64,000 nucleotides of DNA from Devosia enhydra. Lineage in GTDB: Bacteria > Pseudomonadota > Alphaproteobacteria > Rhizobiales > Devosiaceae. Made by a program: the position numbers and the translations under genes. The stretch covers positions 963,528 through 1,027,527 of the forward strand of contig NZ_FPKU01000001.1 in assembly GCF_900119845.1 (NCBI RefSeq), given 5' to 3'. Numbering within the stretch: the stretch's first letter is position 1; every line of letters starts with the position of its first letter. The notes beneath the pieces were generated by a model that was not told the DNA's origin, did not search any database, and saw only the letters and a program-made list of their open reading frames with translations. Shown piece after piece: positions 1-9,198 of this stretch.

Positions 1-1
1 C

Positions 2-664
2 ATCGGCGTGGTCGCGGCGGTATTCTGCCTTCTCACCTACATCGTCTTCCACAATCGTCGTCATCCGGGCCGGCTGGTGCTCATCGTGGCGGGTCTCGCG
101 GTGACCGGCGTGATCATCTTCATCTTCGCCAGCCTCACCTCGGCCGAGTTCATGGACAAGCTGCTCGACCGGCTGACCTTCGCCAAATCCTATGATCTGG
201 GCGAGGAAGGCCGCTATCGCCGCTACCTGCTGGTGCTGCCGATGATCCTGCAGGATCCGATCGGGCTTGGCGTCCTCCAGCTCGAAAAGATCTTCCCCGA
301 GCCCATCCACAACATCTGGCTCAGCTCCTTCGTCAATTATGGCTGGGGCGGCGGGTTCAGCTACATCACCCTCGCCGTGGGCAGCGTTGTGGTCTCGATC
401 CTCAACTATCGCCGCACCCGCAGCGAACTGGCGATCGCGCTCCTGCTCTCGCTGGCGGGAATCATCTTCTGCTCCTCCCTGCATGAGGGTGAGCACTGGC
501 GGCATTCCTGGCTGTTCTACGGGCTGGTCTGGGGCTTCAACGCGTCGCTGATGATGCCTGCGGCAAAGCCCGCTGCCGCACCGAAAGCGCCGATCCGCAG
601 CGCATCGCCGCCGGATCTGCGCGCTGCAGCCCTTGCCGAATTGCGCGGGCGGATCCGGCGCTGA
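2..664 (+). CDS. O-antigen ligase family protein, C-terminal part (5' end outside window)
   Basis: The reading frame is open to the left edge, so the start lies upstream. The visible part has about four hydrophobic segments, near the N-terminal edge, then residues 22-43, 115-132 and 139-158. Between them is a large loop ending in HNIWLSSFVNYGWGG, the His/Asn-containing motif of Wzy/WaaL-type O-antigen ligases and polymerases. This family moves lipid-linked glycan chains at the periplasmic face of the inner membrane. The last 35 residues are an Ala/Pro-rich cytoplasmic tail. It fits the glycan operon at 16-19.8 kb and the nucleotide-sugar genes at 40-42 kb. Whether it is ligase or polymerase cannot be decided here. 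Confidence 0.75.
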   Translation: MGVVAAVFCLLTYIVFHNRRHPGRLVLIVAGLAVTGVIIFIFASLTSAEFMDKLLDRLTFAKSYDLGEEGRYRRYLLVLPMILQDPIGLGVLQLEKIFPEPIHNIWLSSFVNYGWGGGFSYITLAVGSVVVSILNYRRTRSELAIALLLSLAGIIFCSSLHEGEHWRHSWLFYGLVWGFNASLMMPAAKPAAAPKAPIRSASPPDLRAAALAELRGRIRR

Positions 665-1627
665 TCAGCTGAGCGTGGCAAGCTCTGGCATCGCCAGATA
701 AGCCACGCCCAACTGCGCCGTGCCTTGTGCGAAATGATCGGCCTGCGATCGTGCCAGATCGGTTTCGGCATGCGAGCCGATCCAGGCGAGCAGCGCCATG
801 CGTCGCAGCAGCACCATCGTGTCGAGGGCAGCCAGATCGACGGGGCCGAGCCTGCGATGCCGGGCATACCCCCTGAGCCAGGCCGCCTTAAGCGCCGGAA
901 CCTGCGGGCTCGTCTCGATGAACGAGATCGCGGCGGCAAAGTCGTAGACGAACCAGCAGAAGCCGCAGTCATCGAAATCGATGAGCGTAGTACGCCCTGG
1001 CGCGACCAGCAGGTTGGCCAGCCGCATGTCGGCGTGGATCAGCCCGAACCGGTCGGGGCCGGTGCCGTAGGCGGCCAGATCCCGGCGCAGGCGATGATCG
1101 ACGGCGTCCAGTGTCGCGCGCACCGTGCCCACATGCGGTGCCGCGCGCCAGTCGCCCCACAAGCCCCCGGCGTCGAGCACGCCCCCCGCGCTCCACACCT
1201 GGCGGGCAAATCCTGCGGGCGGCTGCCAGGATTGGACATGCAGATGCGCCTCGGCGGCATAGGCGCCGATGGTTTCAAACAGCGGCTCGAGCGCATCGTG
1301 GGGCTGCGGCTCGCATCCGGGCTCGAGATGGAACATCACGGCGAAGCGGTCCGGCTCCACCTCCTGGATCGCCTGCCCGTCCAGCCCCGCAATCACGCGC
1401 GGCAGCGGGATCGTCGTGTCGCGCGCCAGAGCAGCAAGCCACGCCAGTTCACTGCCGATGCTCGCCCGGCTCTGATAGCCAGGCCGATGCAGCCGCAGGA
1501 TCCTTGGCGCATACCCCTCCGCTTCGAGCCGGAAGGTGTGGTTTTCCGAAAGGTTGATGAGCCGGGGCGATAGCCCGGCGGCTTCTGGCCACCGGGCAAG
1601 CCAGGGGCGCGGATCGGGCAGGGTCAA
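665..1627 (-). CDS. phosphotransferase family protein (APH/homoserine-kinase-like)
   Basis: A 320-residue protein with the aminoglycoside phosphotransferase (APH) fold. The catalytic loop HADMRLAN (residues 198-205, D200 as likely base, N205) is followed by the metal-binding IDFDD (D218). The N-terminal half carries the usual nucleotide-binding lobe (LRLHRPGY around 45-51). Enzymes of this family phosphorylate small molecules such as amino alcohols, homoserine or antibiotics; the substrate cannot be told from the sequence. It is convergent with the ligase gene, with the two stop codons abutting, and no partner gene points to a pathway. Confidence 0.8.
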   Translation of the reverse strand: MTLPDPRPWLARWPEAAGLSPRLINLSENHTFRLEAEGYAPRILRLHRPGYQSRASIGSELAWLAALARDTTIPLPRVIAGLDGQAIQEVEPDRFAVMFHLEPGCEPQPHDALEPLFETIGAYAAEAHLHVQSWQPPAGFARQVWSAGGVLDAGGLWGDWRAAPHVGTVRATLDAVDHRLRRDLAAYGTGPDRFGLIHADMRLANLLVAPGRTTLIDFDDCGFCWFVYDFAAAISFIETSPQVPALKAAWLRGYARHRRLGPVDLAALDTMVLLRRMALLAWIGSHAETDLARSQADHFAQGTAQLGVAYLAMPELATLS

Positions 1628-1639
1628 ACCGTCGGTGCC

Positions 1640-2680
1640 TCAGTAATAGCCGGGGCCGGCCCAGCCCAGCCCGCTCGTCGCGCAGTCCCGCACCTTGGTG
1701 ACGGTCATCTCGCTCGAGGTTGCCGGGTCATATTCCTGCGCGGCCAATCGGCGGTCGCTGACCGCGGCGATGACGATGCCATCGCCCGCCGCGTTGAAGC
1801 CGACGCGCACGATCGTCTTGCCCGTCTCGCCACAGGCCTTGGCCTCCGTTGCGCTGTCGGCCGCAACGATGGTGACGCCCTCGAAACCCTCGCGGCGAAT
1901 CTCGGTCAGCATCGCGGTACGCAGGGCCTCGGCAGCGGCCTCGTCGCGGGCAAAGACATCCCCGTCCTGGCTCGCCTGCGCGTAAGCGGCATTGTAGGCG
2001 GCCCAGACGATCACCTCGAGATCAAGGCCGGTGGGGAACGCCGGATCGAAATTGCTGACCGCTGTCGCGCTGAGCTCGACCGGCGGCAACGCCGGCGTTG
2101 CCGGGACCAGATCGCCTGATATGCCGGCTGCCTCGATCGCCGCTTTGGCGTCGGCTGCGCCCTTGGCCGCGGCGGCATATCCGCCGGCCATCAGCGCCTC
2201 GACGGTGATCGCGTGGCAGGCAAGGCCATCCATCGCAACCTGATAAACGGCCTGCGGCTCGGGATTTCCCGCGACATAGCCCGCATGGCAGACGCCATTC
2301 TGCTTGAGCGCGAAGGGGATAAGGCGCGGCGTCACCGCACCGGCTTCGAAACTGGCAAAGGGCGTCTGGAACTGCGGGAAGATCGCGATCTCGCCCTCGT
2401 TCACCTCCTCGCCGGTGAAGTCGGTGGAGATGAAGAAGAGCCCGGCATGGCCCAGCAGCGCCTCGCCATCGATCATGAACGGATTGAACACATCGGGTCC
2501 GACCGCATCCATGCCTGCGGCGTCGGCGAAATAGAGGATCGCCTCGCCAACCAGCGCAACCGGCGAACCGTCCGCCGGCGTGGTCACGTCCTGAGCCAGC
2601 GCCGGGCCAGAGCCCAGCCCGATCATCGCAAGGCTCAGCGCGATGCCGCTGATCCTGCCGGTAGACTTGCCTCTGCTCAT
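1640..2680 (-). CDS. secreted protein of unknown function
   Basis: A 346-residue protein that I do not recognise. The ATG at 2680 is chosen because GAGGAG lies 8 bases upstream; an in-frame extension to 2707 lacks such a site. Residues 1-30 form a clear Sec signal peptide with predicted cleavage after ALA (GSGPALA-QD). The mature protein has four cysteines, possibly two disulfides (VCHAG, LACHA, KACGE, RDCAT), and is acidic and Ala-rich. No membrane segment follows the signal, so a periplasmic location is inferred. It is only 12 bases from the kinase-like gene on the same strand and may be co-transcribed with it. Confidence 0.7.
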   Translation of the reverse strand: MSRGKSTGRISGIALSLAMIGLGSGPALAQDVTTPADGSPVALVGEAILYFADAAGMDAVGPDVFNPFMIDGEALLGHAGLFFISTDFTGEEVNEGEIAIFPQFQTPFASFEAGAVTPRLIPFALKQNGVCHAGYVAGNPEPQAVYQVAMDGLACHAITVEALMAGGYAAAAKGAADAKAAIEAAGISGDLVPATPALPPVELSATAVSNFDPAFPTGLDLEVIVWAAYNAAYAQASQDGDVFARDEAAAEALRTAMLTEIRREGFEGVTIVAADSATEAKACGETGKTIVRVGFNAAGDGIVIAAVSDRRLAAQEYDPATSSEMTVTKVRDCATSGLGWAGPGYY

Positions 2681-2763
2681 CGACGGTCTCCTCGCCCTTG
2701 CCGACACGTCATCTTCTCATCTGGATGCGGGCGCGCGTCAATCGTCGACGCGCGCCTCCACCA

Positions 2764-4239
2764 TCAATGGCTGCCAACGGGCACGGCACCTGCTTCGCCC
2801 TTGGGCCGCTTCACGAAGAAGGCGGCCGCAACCAGCAGCAACGAAATGAAGGCGCCGCAGAGGAACGCCGCATGGATGCCGCCCGCTTCCGCCACCACCG
2901 GGGCCACCCCGGCCGAGGTCAGCCGCGCTGTTTCGATGGTCATCAGCGAAACAAAGAGCGCGATGCCTGCCGCCCCCGCCACCTGCTGAAGCGTGCCGAC
3001 CACGGCGCTGCCATGCGAATAGAGCCGCGACGGAAGCGCGGCGAGCCCGGAGGTGAAGAGCGGCGTGAACATCAGCGCCAGCCCGATGCTGAGCGCGATA
3101 TGCATGGTCAGCAGCCATCCCATCGCACTGGTCTCGTTGAGCAGCGTCATGCTCCACAAGGCGCCCGAGGTGATGATTGCGCCGGGCACCAGCAGCGGGG
3201 TCGGCCCCAGCCGGTCGAAAGCCCGGCCCACGAACGGCGCCATCAGCCCCATCACCAGCCCGCCGGGCAGGAGCAGCAGGCCGCTCGTGATCGGGGTCAG
3301 CCCGAGCACGTTCTGCATGTAGAGCGGCAGGAGGATGATGGTGCCGAACAGCGCCATCATCGCCACGGCCAGCATCAGCACCGCCACGGTGAAGATCGGC
3401 GAGATGAAGGTGCGCAGATCCAGAAGCGCCCTGTCGGATTTCTGCAGCTGCAACTGGCGCAGCACGAACAGCACGATGATCACCGAACCGCCGACGATCG
3501 GCATCCAAACGGGCGGCCCCTCATGGCCCCCGACCGCCTCGCCGATCGCCGAGAGCCCGTAGACCAGCCCGCCGAAGCCCAGCGCCGAGAGCAGCACCGA
3601 GAGGAGGTCGAGCGGCGCATAGCGCGGCGTCGTGACGTTGACGATGCGCAGATGCCCCAGCACCAGCGCTCCGAGCGCGATCGGCAGCACCAGCCAGAAC
3701 ATCCAGCGCCAGTCGAGATAATTGAGGATGATGCCCGAAATCGTCGGGCCGAGCGCCGGGGCCACCGAAATGACGATGGAGATGTTCCCCATGGTCCGCC
3801 CGCGCGTCTCGGGCGGCACGAGGTTCATGACCGTCGTCATCAGCAGCGGCATCATGATGGCCGTACCGACCGCCTGGATAACCCGCCCGGCCACCAGCAT
3901 CGGAAAGCCGGGGGCCAGCGCGCAGACGAGCGTGCCCACCGCAAAGCTCGACATGGCGACGAGAAAGACCGGCCTCGTATTGAGCCGTTGGAGCAGGAAG
4001 CCGGTGATCGGGATCACGACGGCCATAGTCAGGAGAAACGCCGTGGTCAGCCATTGCGCGAGGCTGGCCGAAATCGCCAGGTCCTCCATGAGCCGCGGCA
4101 GCGCCACGCCCATGATCGTCTCGTTGAGAATGACGACGAAGGCCGAGATCAGCAGCAGCCCGATGACGAGCCGGTTGCGGGCCGCCTCTTCGGCGGAGAT
4201 CGGTGCATGCGCCAGGGGCTGCATGGGGGAAGCTTGCAT
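2764..4239 (-). CDS. MFS multidrug exporter, DHA2/EmrB-QacA family
   Basis: A 491-residue membrane protein with about 14 hydrophobic segments, the layout of the drug:H+ antiporter family 2. Family marks include the first helix followed by NETIMGVALPRL, and the motif-C-like APALGPTISG in helix 5, characteristic of antiporters. The ATG at 4239 has GAGAGG upstream; the frame stays open further but without a ribosome site. No membrane-fusion (EmrA-like) gene sits beside it, so it probably exports across the inner membrane alone. Substrates cannot be predicted. The long open frame on the opposite strand is a codon-bias artefact. Confidence 0.85.
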   Translation of the reverse strand: MQASPMQPLAHAPISAEEAARNRLVIGLLLISAFVVILNETIMGVALPRLMEDLAISASLAQWLTTAFLLTMAVVIPITGFLLQRLNTRPVFLVAMSSFAVGTLVCALAPGFPMLVAGRVIQAVGTAIMMPLLMTTVMNLVPPETRGRTMGNISIVISVAPALGPTISGIILNYLDWRWMFWLVLPIALGALVLGHLRIVNVTTPRYAPLDLLSVLLSALGFGGLVYGLSAIGEAVGGHEGPPVWMPIVGGSVIIVLFVLRQLQLQKSDRALLDLRTFISPIFTVAVLMLAVAMMALFGTIILLPLYMQNVLGLTPITSGLLLLPGGLVMGLMAPFVGRAFDRLGPTPLLVPGAIITSGALWSMTLLNETSAMGWLLTMHIALSIGLALMFTPLFTSGLAALPSRLYSHGSAVVGTLQQVAGAAGIALFVSLMTIETARLTSAGVAPVVAEAGGIHAAFLCGAFISLLLVAAAFFVKRPKGEAGAVPVGSH

Positions 4240-4361
4240 TCTGGCGCCTCTCTGGTGCCGTTGAAAGCGGCCGGGCCCATGAAAAGGGTCCGGCTCGGCT
4301 GTCGGCACCGCCACCGGCTCTCCTCCCCAGGGCGCCGGCGTCGGTATCGGGCGCGAAGCCC

Positions 4362-4838
4362 TTACTGCAGGTCGGCGGCGACCTTGACGCTCAGCATCTT
4401 GTCGGGATCACGGACAGGCTCACCGCGCTTGATCAGGTCGACATTTTCCATGCCTTCGATGACCTTGCCCCACACGGTATACTGCTTGTCGAGGAACCGC
4501 GCGTCGCCAAAGCAGATGAAGAACTGCGAATTGGCGCTGTCGGGGCTCTGCGCCCGCGCCATCGAGGCCGTGCCCCGCACATGCGGCTCGGCGTTGAATT
4601 CCTGCTTGAGGTTCGGATACTTCGAACCGCCGGTGCCGCGGCCATCCGGGCAGCCGGTCTGGGCCATGAAGCCCTCGATCACGCGGTGGAAGACGATGCC
4701 GTCGTAAAAGCCTTCACGCGCCAGCTTCTTGATATGAGCGACGTGGTTGGGCGCGAGGTCGGGCCGCATGGCGATGACCACCTTGCCCTTGGTCGTTTCG
4801 ATCACGAGCGTGTTTTCGGGGTCGGCATAGGTGCTCAT
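4362..4838 (-). CDS. ppiB: cytoplasmic cyclophilin-type peptidyl-prolyl isomerase
   Basis: A 158-residue single-domain cyclophilin without a signal peptide. It shows the catalytic FHRVIEGFMAQTG block (residues about 50-62) and ANSQFFI (about 102-108), which line the proline-binding pocket. The GDP of the usual FMxQxGDPTG motif is GCP here. It catalyses cis-trans isomerisation of X-Pro bonds. AAGGAGG precedes the ATG at 4838. It is the last gene of a three-gene operon, coaD - secreted cyclophilin - this gene, with 19 bases between the two cyclophilin genes. The coaD-ppi-ppi order is conserved in Hyphomicrobiales, where gyrA usually precedes it; here gyrA lies about 49 kb away. Confidence 0.92.
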   Translation of the reverse strand: MSTYADPENTLVIETTKGKVVIAMRPDLAPNHVAHIKKLAREGFYDGIVFHRVIEGFMAQTGCPDGRGTGGSKYPNLKQEFNAEPHVRGTASMARAQSPDSANSQFFICFGDARFLDKQYTVWGKVIEGMENVDLIKRGEPVRDPDKMLSVKVAADLQ

Positions 4839-4857
4839 GTGAGCCTCCTTATTGTTT

Positions 4858-5424
4858 TTAGTTTCGATATTCGATGCGGGCCGAGATCATGCGGTCGGGG
4901 TTGGCCACCATGCCGCTGGGCGGAGCGCCCTTCTCGAGCCCATCCACCAGTTCCATGCCCGAGACGACGGTGCCGAAAACAGTATAGGCGCCGTCCAGGT
5001 GCCGCGAGTCGGCGGTGACGATGAAGAACTGCGAATTGGCGCTGTTGGGGTCATTGGTGCGCGCCGCGCCCACCACGCCGCGCACGAAGGGCTCGGACGA
5101 GAACTCGGCCGGCAGGTCGGGCAGCTCTGAGCCACCGGCGCCGGTGCCGGTCGGGTCACCGGTCTGGGCCATGAAGTCGGCGATGACGCGGTGGAACACC
5201 ACCCCGTCATAGAACCCCTGCCCGGCCAGCGTCACGATGCGCTCCACATGCTGGGGCGCCAGGTCGGGGCGCAGCGCGATGTCGATCGTGCCGCCCTCGA
5301 CGGCGATCAGCAGATGCGGATTGCCCTGCTGGGCCTGCGCAAGTCCGGCACTGCCGAGCGCCATCATCGCGAAGGCGGAGACGAGCACGGCCCGGCGGCC
5401 GAAACGGGAAGCAAGGGACGTCAT
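4858..5424 (-). CDS. periplasmic cyclophilin-type peptidyl-prolyl isomerase
   Basis: A 188-residue cyclophilin with a Sec signal peptide (basic start, hydrophobic run, then GLAQAQ; cleavage likely near residue 31). The core has FHRVIADFMAQTGDPTGTG and ANSQFFIV, the complete active-site signature. It is inferred to act on periplasmic proteins, as the partner of the cytoplasmic paralogue just downstream. Its ATG overlaps the coaD stop codon in an ATGA arrangement, so the two are probably translationally coupled. Assignment to the family is secure; a specific symbol such as ppiA is not certain. Confidence 0.9.
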   Translation of the reverse strand: MTSLASRFGRRAVLVSAFAMMALGSAGLAQAQQGNPHLLIAVEGGTIDIALRPDLAPQHVERIVTLAGQGFYDGVVFHRVIADFMAQTGDPTGTGAGGSELPDLPAEFSSEPFVRGVVGAARTNDPNSANSQFFIVTADSRHLDGAYTVFGTVVSGMELVDGLEKGAPPSGMVANPDRMISARIEYRN

Positions 5425-5912
5425 GATCTGTTGAGCGCCTTGAAAACGAGGGAAGGAACGAAGGCGGAGACATCGCCGCCCATCTCGGCGATCTGCCGGA
5501 CGAGTGTGGCGGAGATATGCCGCACATGCGGGCTGGAGGGCACGAAGACGGTCTGGAGATCGGGCGCCATCTGCGCGTTCATCCCCACCATCTGCATCTC
5601 GTAATTGTAGTCGGTGGTGTCGCGCAGCCCGCGAATGATCAGCTTGGCCCCGTTTTGGCGCGCCGCATGCACCATGAGGCCGGAAAATTCGACGACGGTG
5701 ATCTCGGTCTGGGTGCGCTTGGCCGTGGGCTCGAGGGTAGCGCGCAACAGCGCCATGCGATCCTCATGCGCAAACAGCCCGGCCTTGGCGTGGTGCGTGC
5801 CCACCGCCACGATCAGGGTGTCCACCAGCTTGCAGGCCCGCTCGATGACATCGAGATGCCCGTTGGTGACCGGATCGAACGAACCGGGATAAAAGCCGAC
5901 CAGCCTGCTCAT
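5421..5912 (-). CDS. coaD: phosphopantetheine adenylyltransferase (CoA biosynthesis)
   Basis: A 163-residue nucleotidyltransferase that makes dephospho-CoA from 4'-phosphopantetheine and ATP. Family marks are GSFDPVTNGH near the N-terminus (the HxGH-type ATP site), IIRGLR in the middle, and SSPHVRHISATLVRQIAEMG near the C-terminus. The length matches the family. The ATG at 5912 is chosen because AGGGGAG lies 5-11 bases upstream; the frame could extend to 5981 but would add residues absent from the family. It heads an operon with the two cyclophilin genes and overlaps the next gene by ATGA. Confidence 0.95.
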   Translation of the reverse strand: MSRLVGFYPGSFDPVTNGHLDVIERACKLVDTLIVAVGTHHAKAGLFAHEDRMALLRATLEPTAKRTQTEITVVEFSGLMVHAARQNGAKLIIRGLRDTTDYNYEMQMVGMNAQMAPDLQTVFVPSSPHVRHISATLVRQIAEMGGDVSAFVPSLVFKALNRS

Positions 5913-5993
5913 GCGTCTCCCCTTGCGCGCGGGGGGTTGTGTCACGTCATGCCGATCAAGGCAAGGCGGCCATGCTCTCACTGGCTTCGAGGG

Positions 5994-6614
5994 TCAGGCG
6001 CGTTTCTGCAGCGCCAGCCATACCCCGCCCAGCATGAGGATGAGCCCCGAGCCCCTGCTGATCAGCCGCACCCGCGCCGCGCTGAGCAGGCCGCGCGCCT
6101 GCCCGGCTATGACGGCATAGAGCGCATCGGTAGACCCGGCGATGGTCATGAAGATCAGCCCCAGCACCACCACCTGCCCAAAGGCCGGCCGGGATGGATC
6201 GACGAATTGCGGCAGGAACGCACCGAGAAAGATCAGCGCCTTGGGATTGGAGAGGATGACCAGAAAACCCTCCACCGCCAGCCGCACCCGCGACCGGCGA
6301 TGATCGGCTTCGGCCCGCCCCAGATGTCCATCGCTGCGCAGCATGCGATAGCCCAGCCAGATGAGATAGGCCGCACCCACGAGCTTGATCCAGTCGAAGG
6401 CCCAGCCCATGAAAGCCACGAGCGCCTGCATGCCCAGGGCGACAACGGCCGTCATCACCAAAAAGCCCGCCTGCGTGCCCGCCACGATGGCGAGACCGGC
6501 ACCGGTTCCACGCGACAGTGCATTGGCCACGATCACTGTCACCGTGGGGCCGGGCACGATGGCCAGTGCGAGGCAGGCAATGACATAAGGCACGAGAAGA
6601 GCAGGATCGATCAT
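5994..6614 (-). CDS. LysE/RhtB family amino-acid exporter
   Basis: A 206-residue inner-membrane protein with six hydrophobic segments and the family hallmark near the N-terminus, [17 protein letters not shown], followed by [12 protein letters not shown]. The segment [19 protein letters not shown] is the second conserved block of RhtB/LysE exporters. These exporters remove excess amino acids or their analogues using the proton gradient; the substrate is unknown. The ATG at 6614 has GGAG upstream. It stands 81 bases upstream of coaD on the same strand, so read-through is possible, but functional linkage is not evident. Confidence 0.88.
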   Translation of the reverse strand: MIDPALLVPYVIACLALAIVPGPTVTVIVANALSRGTGAGLAIVAGTQAGFLVMTAVVALGMQALVAFMGWAFDWIKLVGAAYLIWLGYRMLRSDGHLGRAEADHRRSRVRLAVEGFLVILSNPKALIFLGAFLPQFVDPSRPAFGQVVVLGLIFMTIAGSTDALYAVIAGQARGLLSAARVRLISRGSGLILMLGGVWLALQKRA

Positions 6615-6707
6615 GGCAAGGCTCCGGACGCGCCCGGAACCATCCACGCCGCCGGATGAAAAGCAAGGGCTGCGATGGCCCCTGCTTTCGTCAGCGGCGA
6701 TCCGTCC

Positions 6708-7262
6708 TCAGTGCCCCGCCTTGTAGAGCCGCATGGCCCAGCCGAAGAGCCCCACCGAGAACACTACCATCAGGATGCCGGCCAGAACCACGAGCACGAA
6801 CGCGCTCATGAGCGGCGCGATGATCATCACGATGCCGAAGAGCACATACATCACCCCAGACAGCAGCACCGGCCAGATCTTGGCGTACATTTCGCGCTCG
6901 CGCAAAATGACCATGATCTCCATCACGCCCACGAAGATCGCCTGGAACGCCACGAGGTAGATGAAGAACCACACCGTCACGAGCGTGGCGAGAATCGGGC
7001 TCAGCAGCACCAGGAGGCCGGTGAGGATCGAGAGCACGTTGCGCACCACGTCGAACCAGAAATTCCCGGTCTTGGCGCCCCCGAAGGTGATCGACCATAG
7101 CCCGAAGACCCCGTCGACGAGGAAGATGATGCCGCCCGCCACTACGAGAATGGCGAGCGCAGGGCCCGGAAAGACGATGGCGTAAAGCCCCGCAAGGAGC
7201 ATCACGAGGCCCCTCAGCCCCGTCAGTATGGATGGCAGTCTGCTTTTACCCGACTCAGCCAT
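6708..7262 (-). CDS. HdeD/DUF308 family membrane protein
   Basis: A 184-residue protein with six predicted membrane helices in two similar halves, matching the HdeD-type acid-resistance membrane proteins (DUF308). Family-like segments are the first helix after LPSILTGLRGLVMLLAGLYAI and a mid-protein GIVMIIAPLMSAF. The ATG at 7262 has GGAGG 5 bases upstream; a GTG 12 bases earlier is less likely. In enterobacteria HdeD is linked to acid tolerance at high cell density; that role is only an analogy here, because nearby genes give no acid-stress context. Confidence 0.75.
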   Translation of the reverse strand: MAESGKSRLPSILTGLRGLVMLLAGLYAIVFPGPALAILVVAGGIIFLVDGVFGLWSITFGGAKTGNFWFDVVRNVLSILTGLLVLLSPILATLVTVWFFIYLVAFQAIFVGVMEIMVILREREMYAKIWPVLLSGVMYVLFGIVMIIAPLMSAFVLVVLAGILMVVFSVGLFGWAMRLYKAGH

Positions 7263-7377
7263 GATGGCCTCCACGATGTCTGCACATCGCCAAGCCTATC
7301 CCACCCATGCCGGCTGGCAATTGCGGCAGGTCAATTGCCGGCGCATGGCAGCCCCGCCGGCCCGGCGTTGGCCGGGA

Positions 7378-7827
7378 TCAGCCCAGCGCCGCCTTCACCT
7401 GCCCCGAGACCTTGCCGAAATCCATGCGCCCCGGATATTTGCCGCGCAGAAGCGCGATCACCTTGCCCATGTCCTTCATGCCCTCGGCGCCGGTCTCGGC
7501 GATGGCATCACGGATGGCGGCTTCGGTTTCCTCGGCCGTCATGGCGCGCGGCAGGAACTCGGCGAGGATCGCGATCTCCTCGCGCTCGACGAGCGCCAGA
7601 TCCTCGCGCCCGGCCTTTTCGTAGATCGAGAGGCTCTCCTCGCGCTGCTTGACCATCTTTTGCAGCATGGGCAGCAGATCGGCGTCCGAGAGCGCGTCCT
7701 TGCCCAGTCCCCTCGCCTCGATATCCTTGTCCTTGATCGCGGCGTTGACGGCGCGCAAAGTGGCGGTGCGGCGGGCGTCCCGGGCCTTCATGGCCTGCTT
7801 GTAGGCTTCGTTGATCGCGTCACGCAT
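7378..7827 (-). CDS. GatB/YqeY domain-containing protein
   Basis: A 149-residue all-helical protein of the YqeY family, related to the C-terminal tRNA-binding tail of GatB. It starts MRDAINEAYKQAMKARDA and contains KMVKQREESLSIYEKAGREDL, typical of the family, and ends in a compact helical domain (MGKVIALLRGKYPGRMDFGKVSGQVKAAL). A role in amidotransferase-linked tRNA charging has been proposed for the family but not established. It is divergent from carA, the conserved arrangement in Hyphomicrobiales, with a 131-base shared upstream region. Confidence 0.88.
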   Translation of the reverse strand: MRDAINEAYKQAMKARDARRTATLRAVNAAIKDKDIEARGLGKDALSDADLLPMLQKMVKQREESLSIYEKAGREDLALVEREEIAILAEFLPRAMTAEETEAAIRDAIAETGAEGMKDMGKVIALLRGKYPGRMDFGKVSGQVKAALG

Positions 7828-7917
7828 GGCAACTCTCCGCTTGTTCCGGTGTTTTCGCTATCCATATACGCACTATCGCTGGGGCGCCACTTGCGCTCCA
7901 TCGGGCCTCCCCCTATG

Positions 7918-7931
7918 AGGAGCGCTCAACC
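7918..7931 (+). promoter_or_regulatory. AGGAGCGCTC...AACC element upstream of carA
   Basis: AGGAGCGCTCAACC lies about 30 bases before the carA start. The same AGGAGCGCTC plus AACC (with CT inserted) occurs upstream of carB, 13.8 kb away. The core GAGCGCTC is palindromic. It may be a shared operator or part of the 5' leader of the two carbamoyl-phosphate synthase genes; this is inference from two copies only. Confidence 0.3.
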
Positions 7932-7958
7932 GACAGCATCGATTTTGGAGGCCCGACC

Positions 7959-9167
7959 GTGACCGGCTGGCAGCAATCCCCCACGACCGCCCTTCTCATC
8001 CTTGCCGACGGAACGCGCCTCGAGGGACAGGGGCTGGGCGCCATCGGCCATGCGGCCGGCGAAGTGTGCTTCAACACCGCCATGACCGGCTACCAGGAGA
8101 TTCTCACCGATCCCTCCTATGCCGGGCAGATCATCACCTTCACCTTTCCCCATATCGGCAATGTCGGGGCCAATGACGAGGATATCGAGACCGTCAACAT
8201 GGCCTCGCTCTCGGGCGTGAGGGGCTGCGTGCTCCGCGCCGATATCACCAACCCCTCCAACTGGCGGGCGGTGGAAAAGCTCGACGCCTGGCTCAAGAAG
8301 CGCAACATCATCGGCATTGCCGGCATCGACACGCGCGCGCTGACCGCCCGCATCCGCGAAAACGGCATGCCCAATGGCGTCATCGCGCATTCGCCCGACG
8401 GCTATTTCGACGAGCCTTCGATTCTCGCCGAACTCAAGGCCTTCCCGGGCCTCGAGGGCCTCGATCTCGCCAAGGAAGTCACCACCGCACAGACCTATCA
8501 CTGGGACCAGACCGGCTGGACCCGTGAAAACGGCTACGGCACGCTCGAGAACCCCGAATTCCACATCGTCGCCATCGATTATGGCGCCAAGCGCAACATC
8601 CTGCGCTGCCTTGCCGACCAGGGCGCGCGCGTCACCGTGGTGCCGGCAACCGCCACCCCGGCCGATGTCATGGCCCACAAGCCCGATGGCATTTTCCTCT
8701 CCAATGGCCCGGGCGATCCGGCCGCCACCGGCAAATATGCGGTGCCCACCATCCGCAAGCTCATGGATACCGGCAAGCCGATGTTCGGCATCTGCCTCGG
8801 CCACCAGCTGCTCGGTCTCGCCGTCGGCGGCAAGACCAGCAAGATGCATCAGGGCCATCACGGCGCCAATCATCCGGTCAAGGACCTGACCACCGGCAAG
8901 GTCGAGATCACCTCGATGAACCATGGCTTTGCCGTCGATGCCGACAGCCTGCCGGCCGGCGTGACCCAGACCCATGTGTCGCTGTTCGATGGCTCGAATG
9001 CCGGCCTGTCGGTCGATGGCAAGCCGATCTTCTCGGTGCAGTACCATCCCGAAGCCAGCCCCGGCCCGCGCGACAGCCACTATCTCTTCACCCGCTTCCT
9101 CAACCAGGTGCGCGTGCAGAAGGGCCTGCCGGCCAAGCCCGAGACGGTCAAGCTCGGCGAAGAATAA
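7959..9167 (+). CDS. carA: carbamoyl-phosphate synthase small subunit
   Basis: A 402-residue glutamine amidotransferase subunit that hydrolyses glutamine and passes ammonia to CarB, feeding arginine and pyrimidine synthesis. The N-terminal domain (about 1-150) is the CarA-specific fold; the class I amidotransferase domain (about 200-385) has the triad C279 (GICLGHQ), H363 and E365 (QYHPEAS). The start is GTG at 7959 with TTGGAGG 7 bases upstream. The gene is not beside carB, which lies at 21.9 kb; such separation is common in this order. A terminator follows. Confidence 0.97.
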   Translation: MTGWQQSPTTALLILADGTRLEGQGLGAIGHAAGEVCFNTAMTGYQEILTDPSYAGQIITFTFPHIGNVGANDEDIETVNMASLSGVRGCVLRADITNPSNWRAVEKLDAWLKKRNIIGIAGIDTRALTARIRENGMPNGVIAHSPDGYFDEPSILAELKAFPGLEGLDLAKEVTTAQTYHWDQTGWTRENGYGTLENPEFHIVAIDYGAKRNILRCLADQGARVTVVPATATPADVMAHKPDGIFLSNGPGDPAATGKYAVPTIRKLMDTGKPMFGICLGHQLLGLAVGGKTSKMHQGHHGANHPVKDLTTGKVEITSMNHGFAVDADSLPAGVTQTHVSLFDGSNAGLSVDGKPIFSVQYHPEASPGPRDSHYLFTRFLNQVRVQKGLPAKPETVKLGEE

Positions 9168-9198
9168 CCGCCGACTGGAACACCGTCGAACTAAGAAA

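Noticed and set aside
2698-4707. A 669-codon open frame on the plus strand opposite the MFS exporter gene
   Set aside because: It is rich in Arg, His, Gln and Pro with no family resemblance and runs across three genes. It is an antisense shadow in high-GC DNA. The same holds for frames opposite cpdB (11255-13504), carB (21814-23334), rpoD (46077-48248) and gyrA (52352-54946).
4858-5912. coaD and two cyclophilin genes as a novel operon
   Set aside because: The order coaD-ppi-ppi is known in Hyphomicrobiales; only the distance to gyrA is different.
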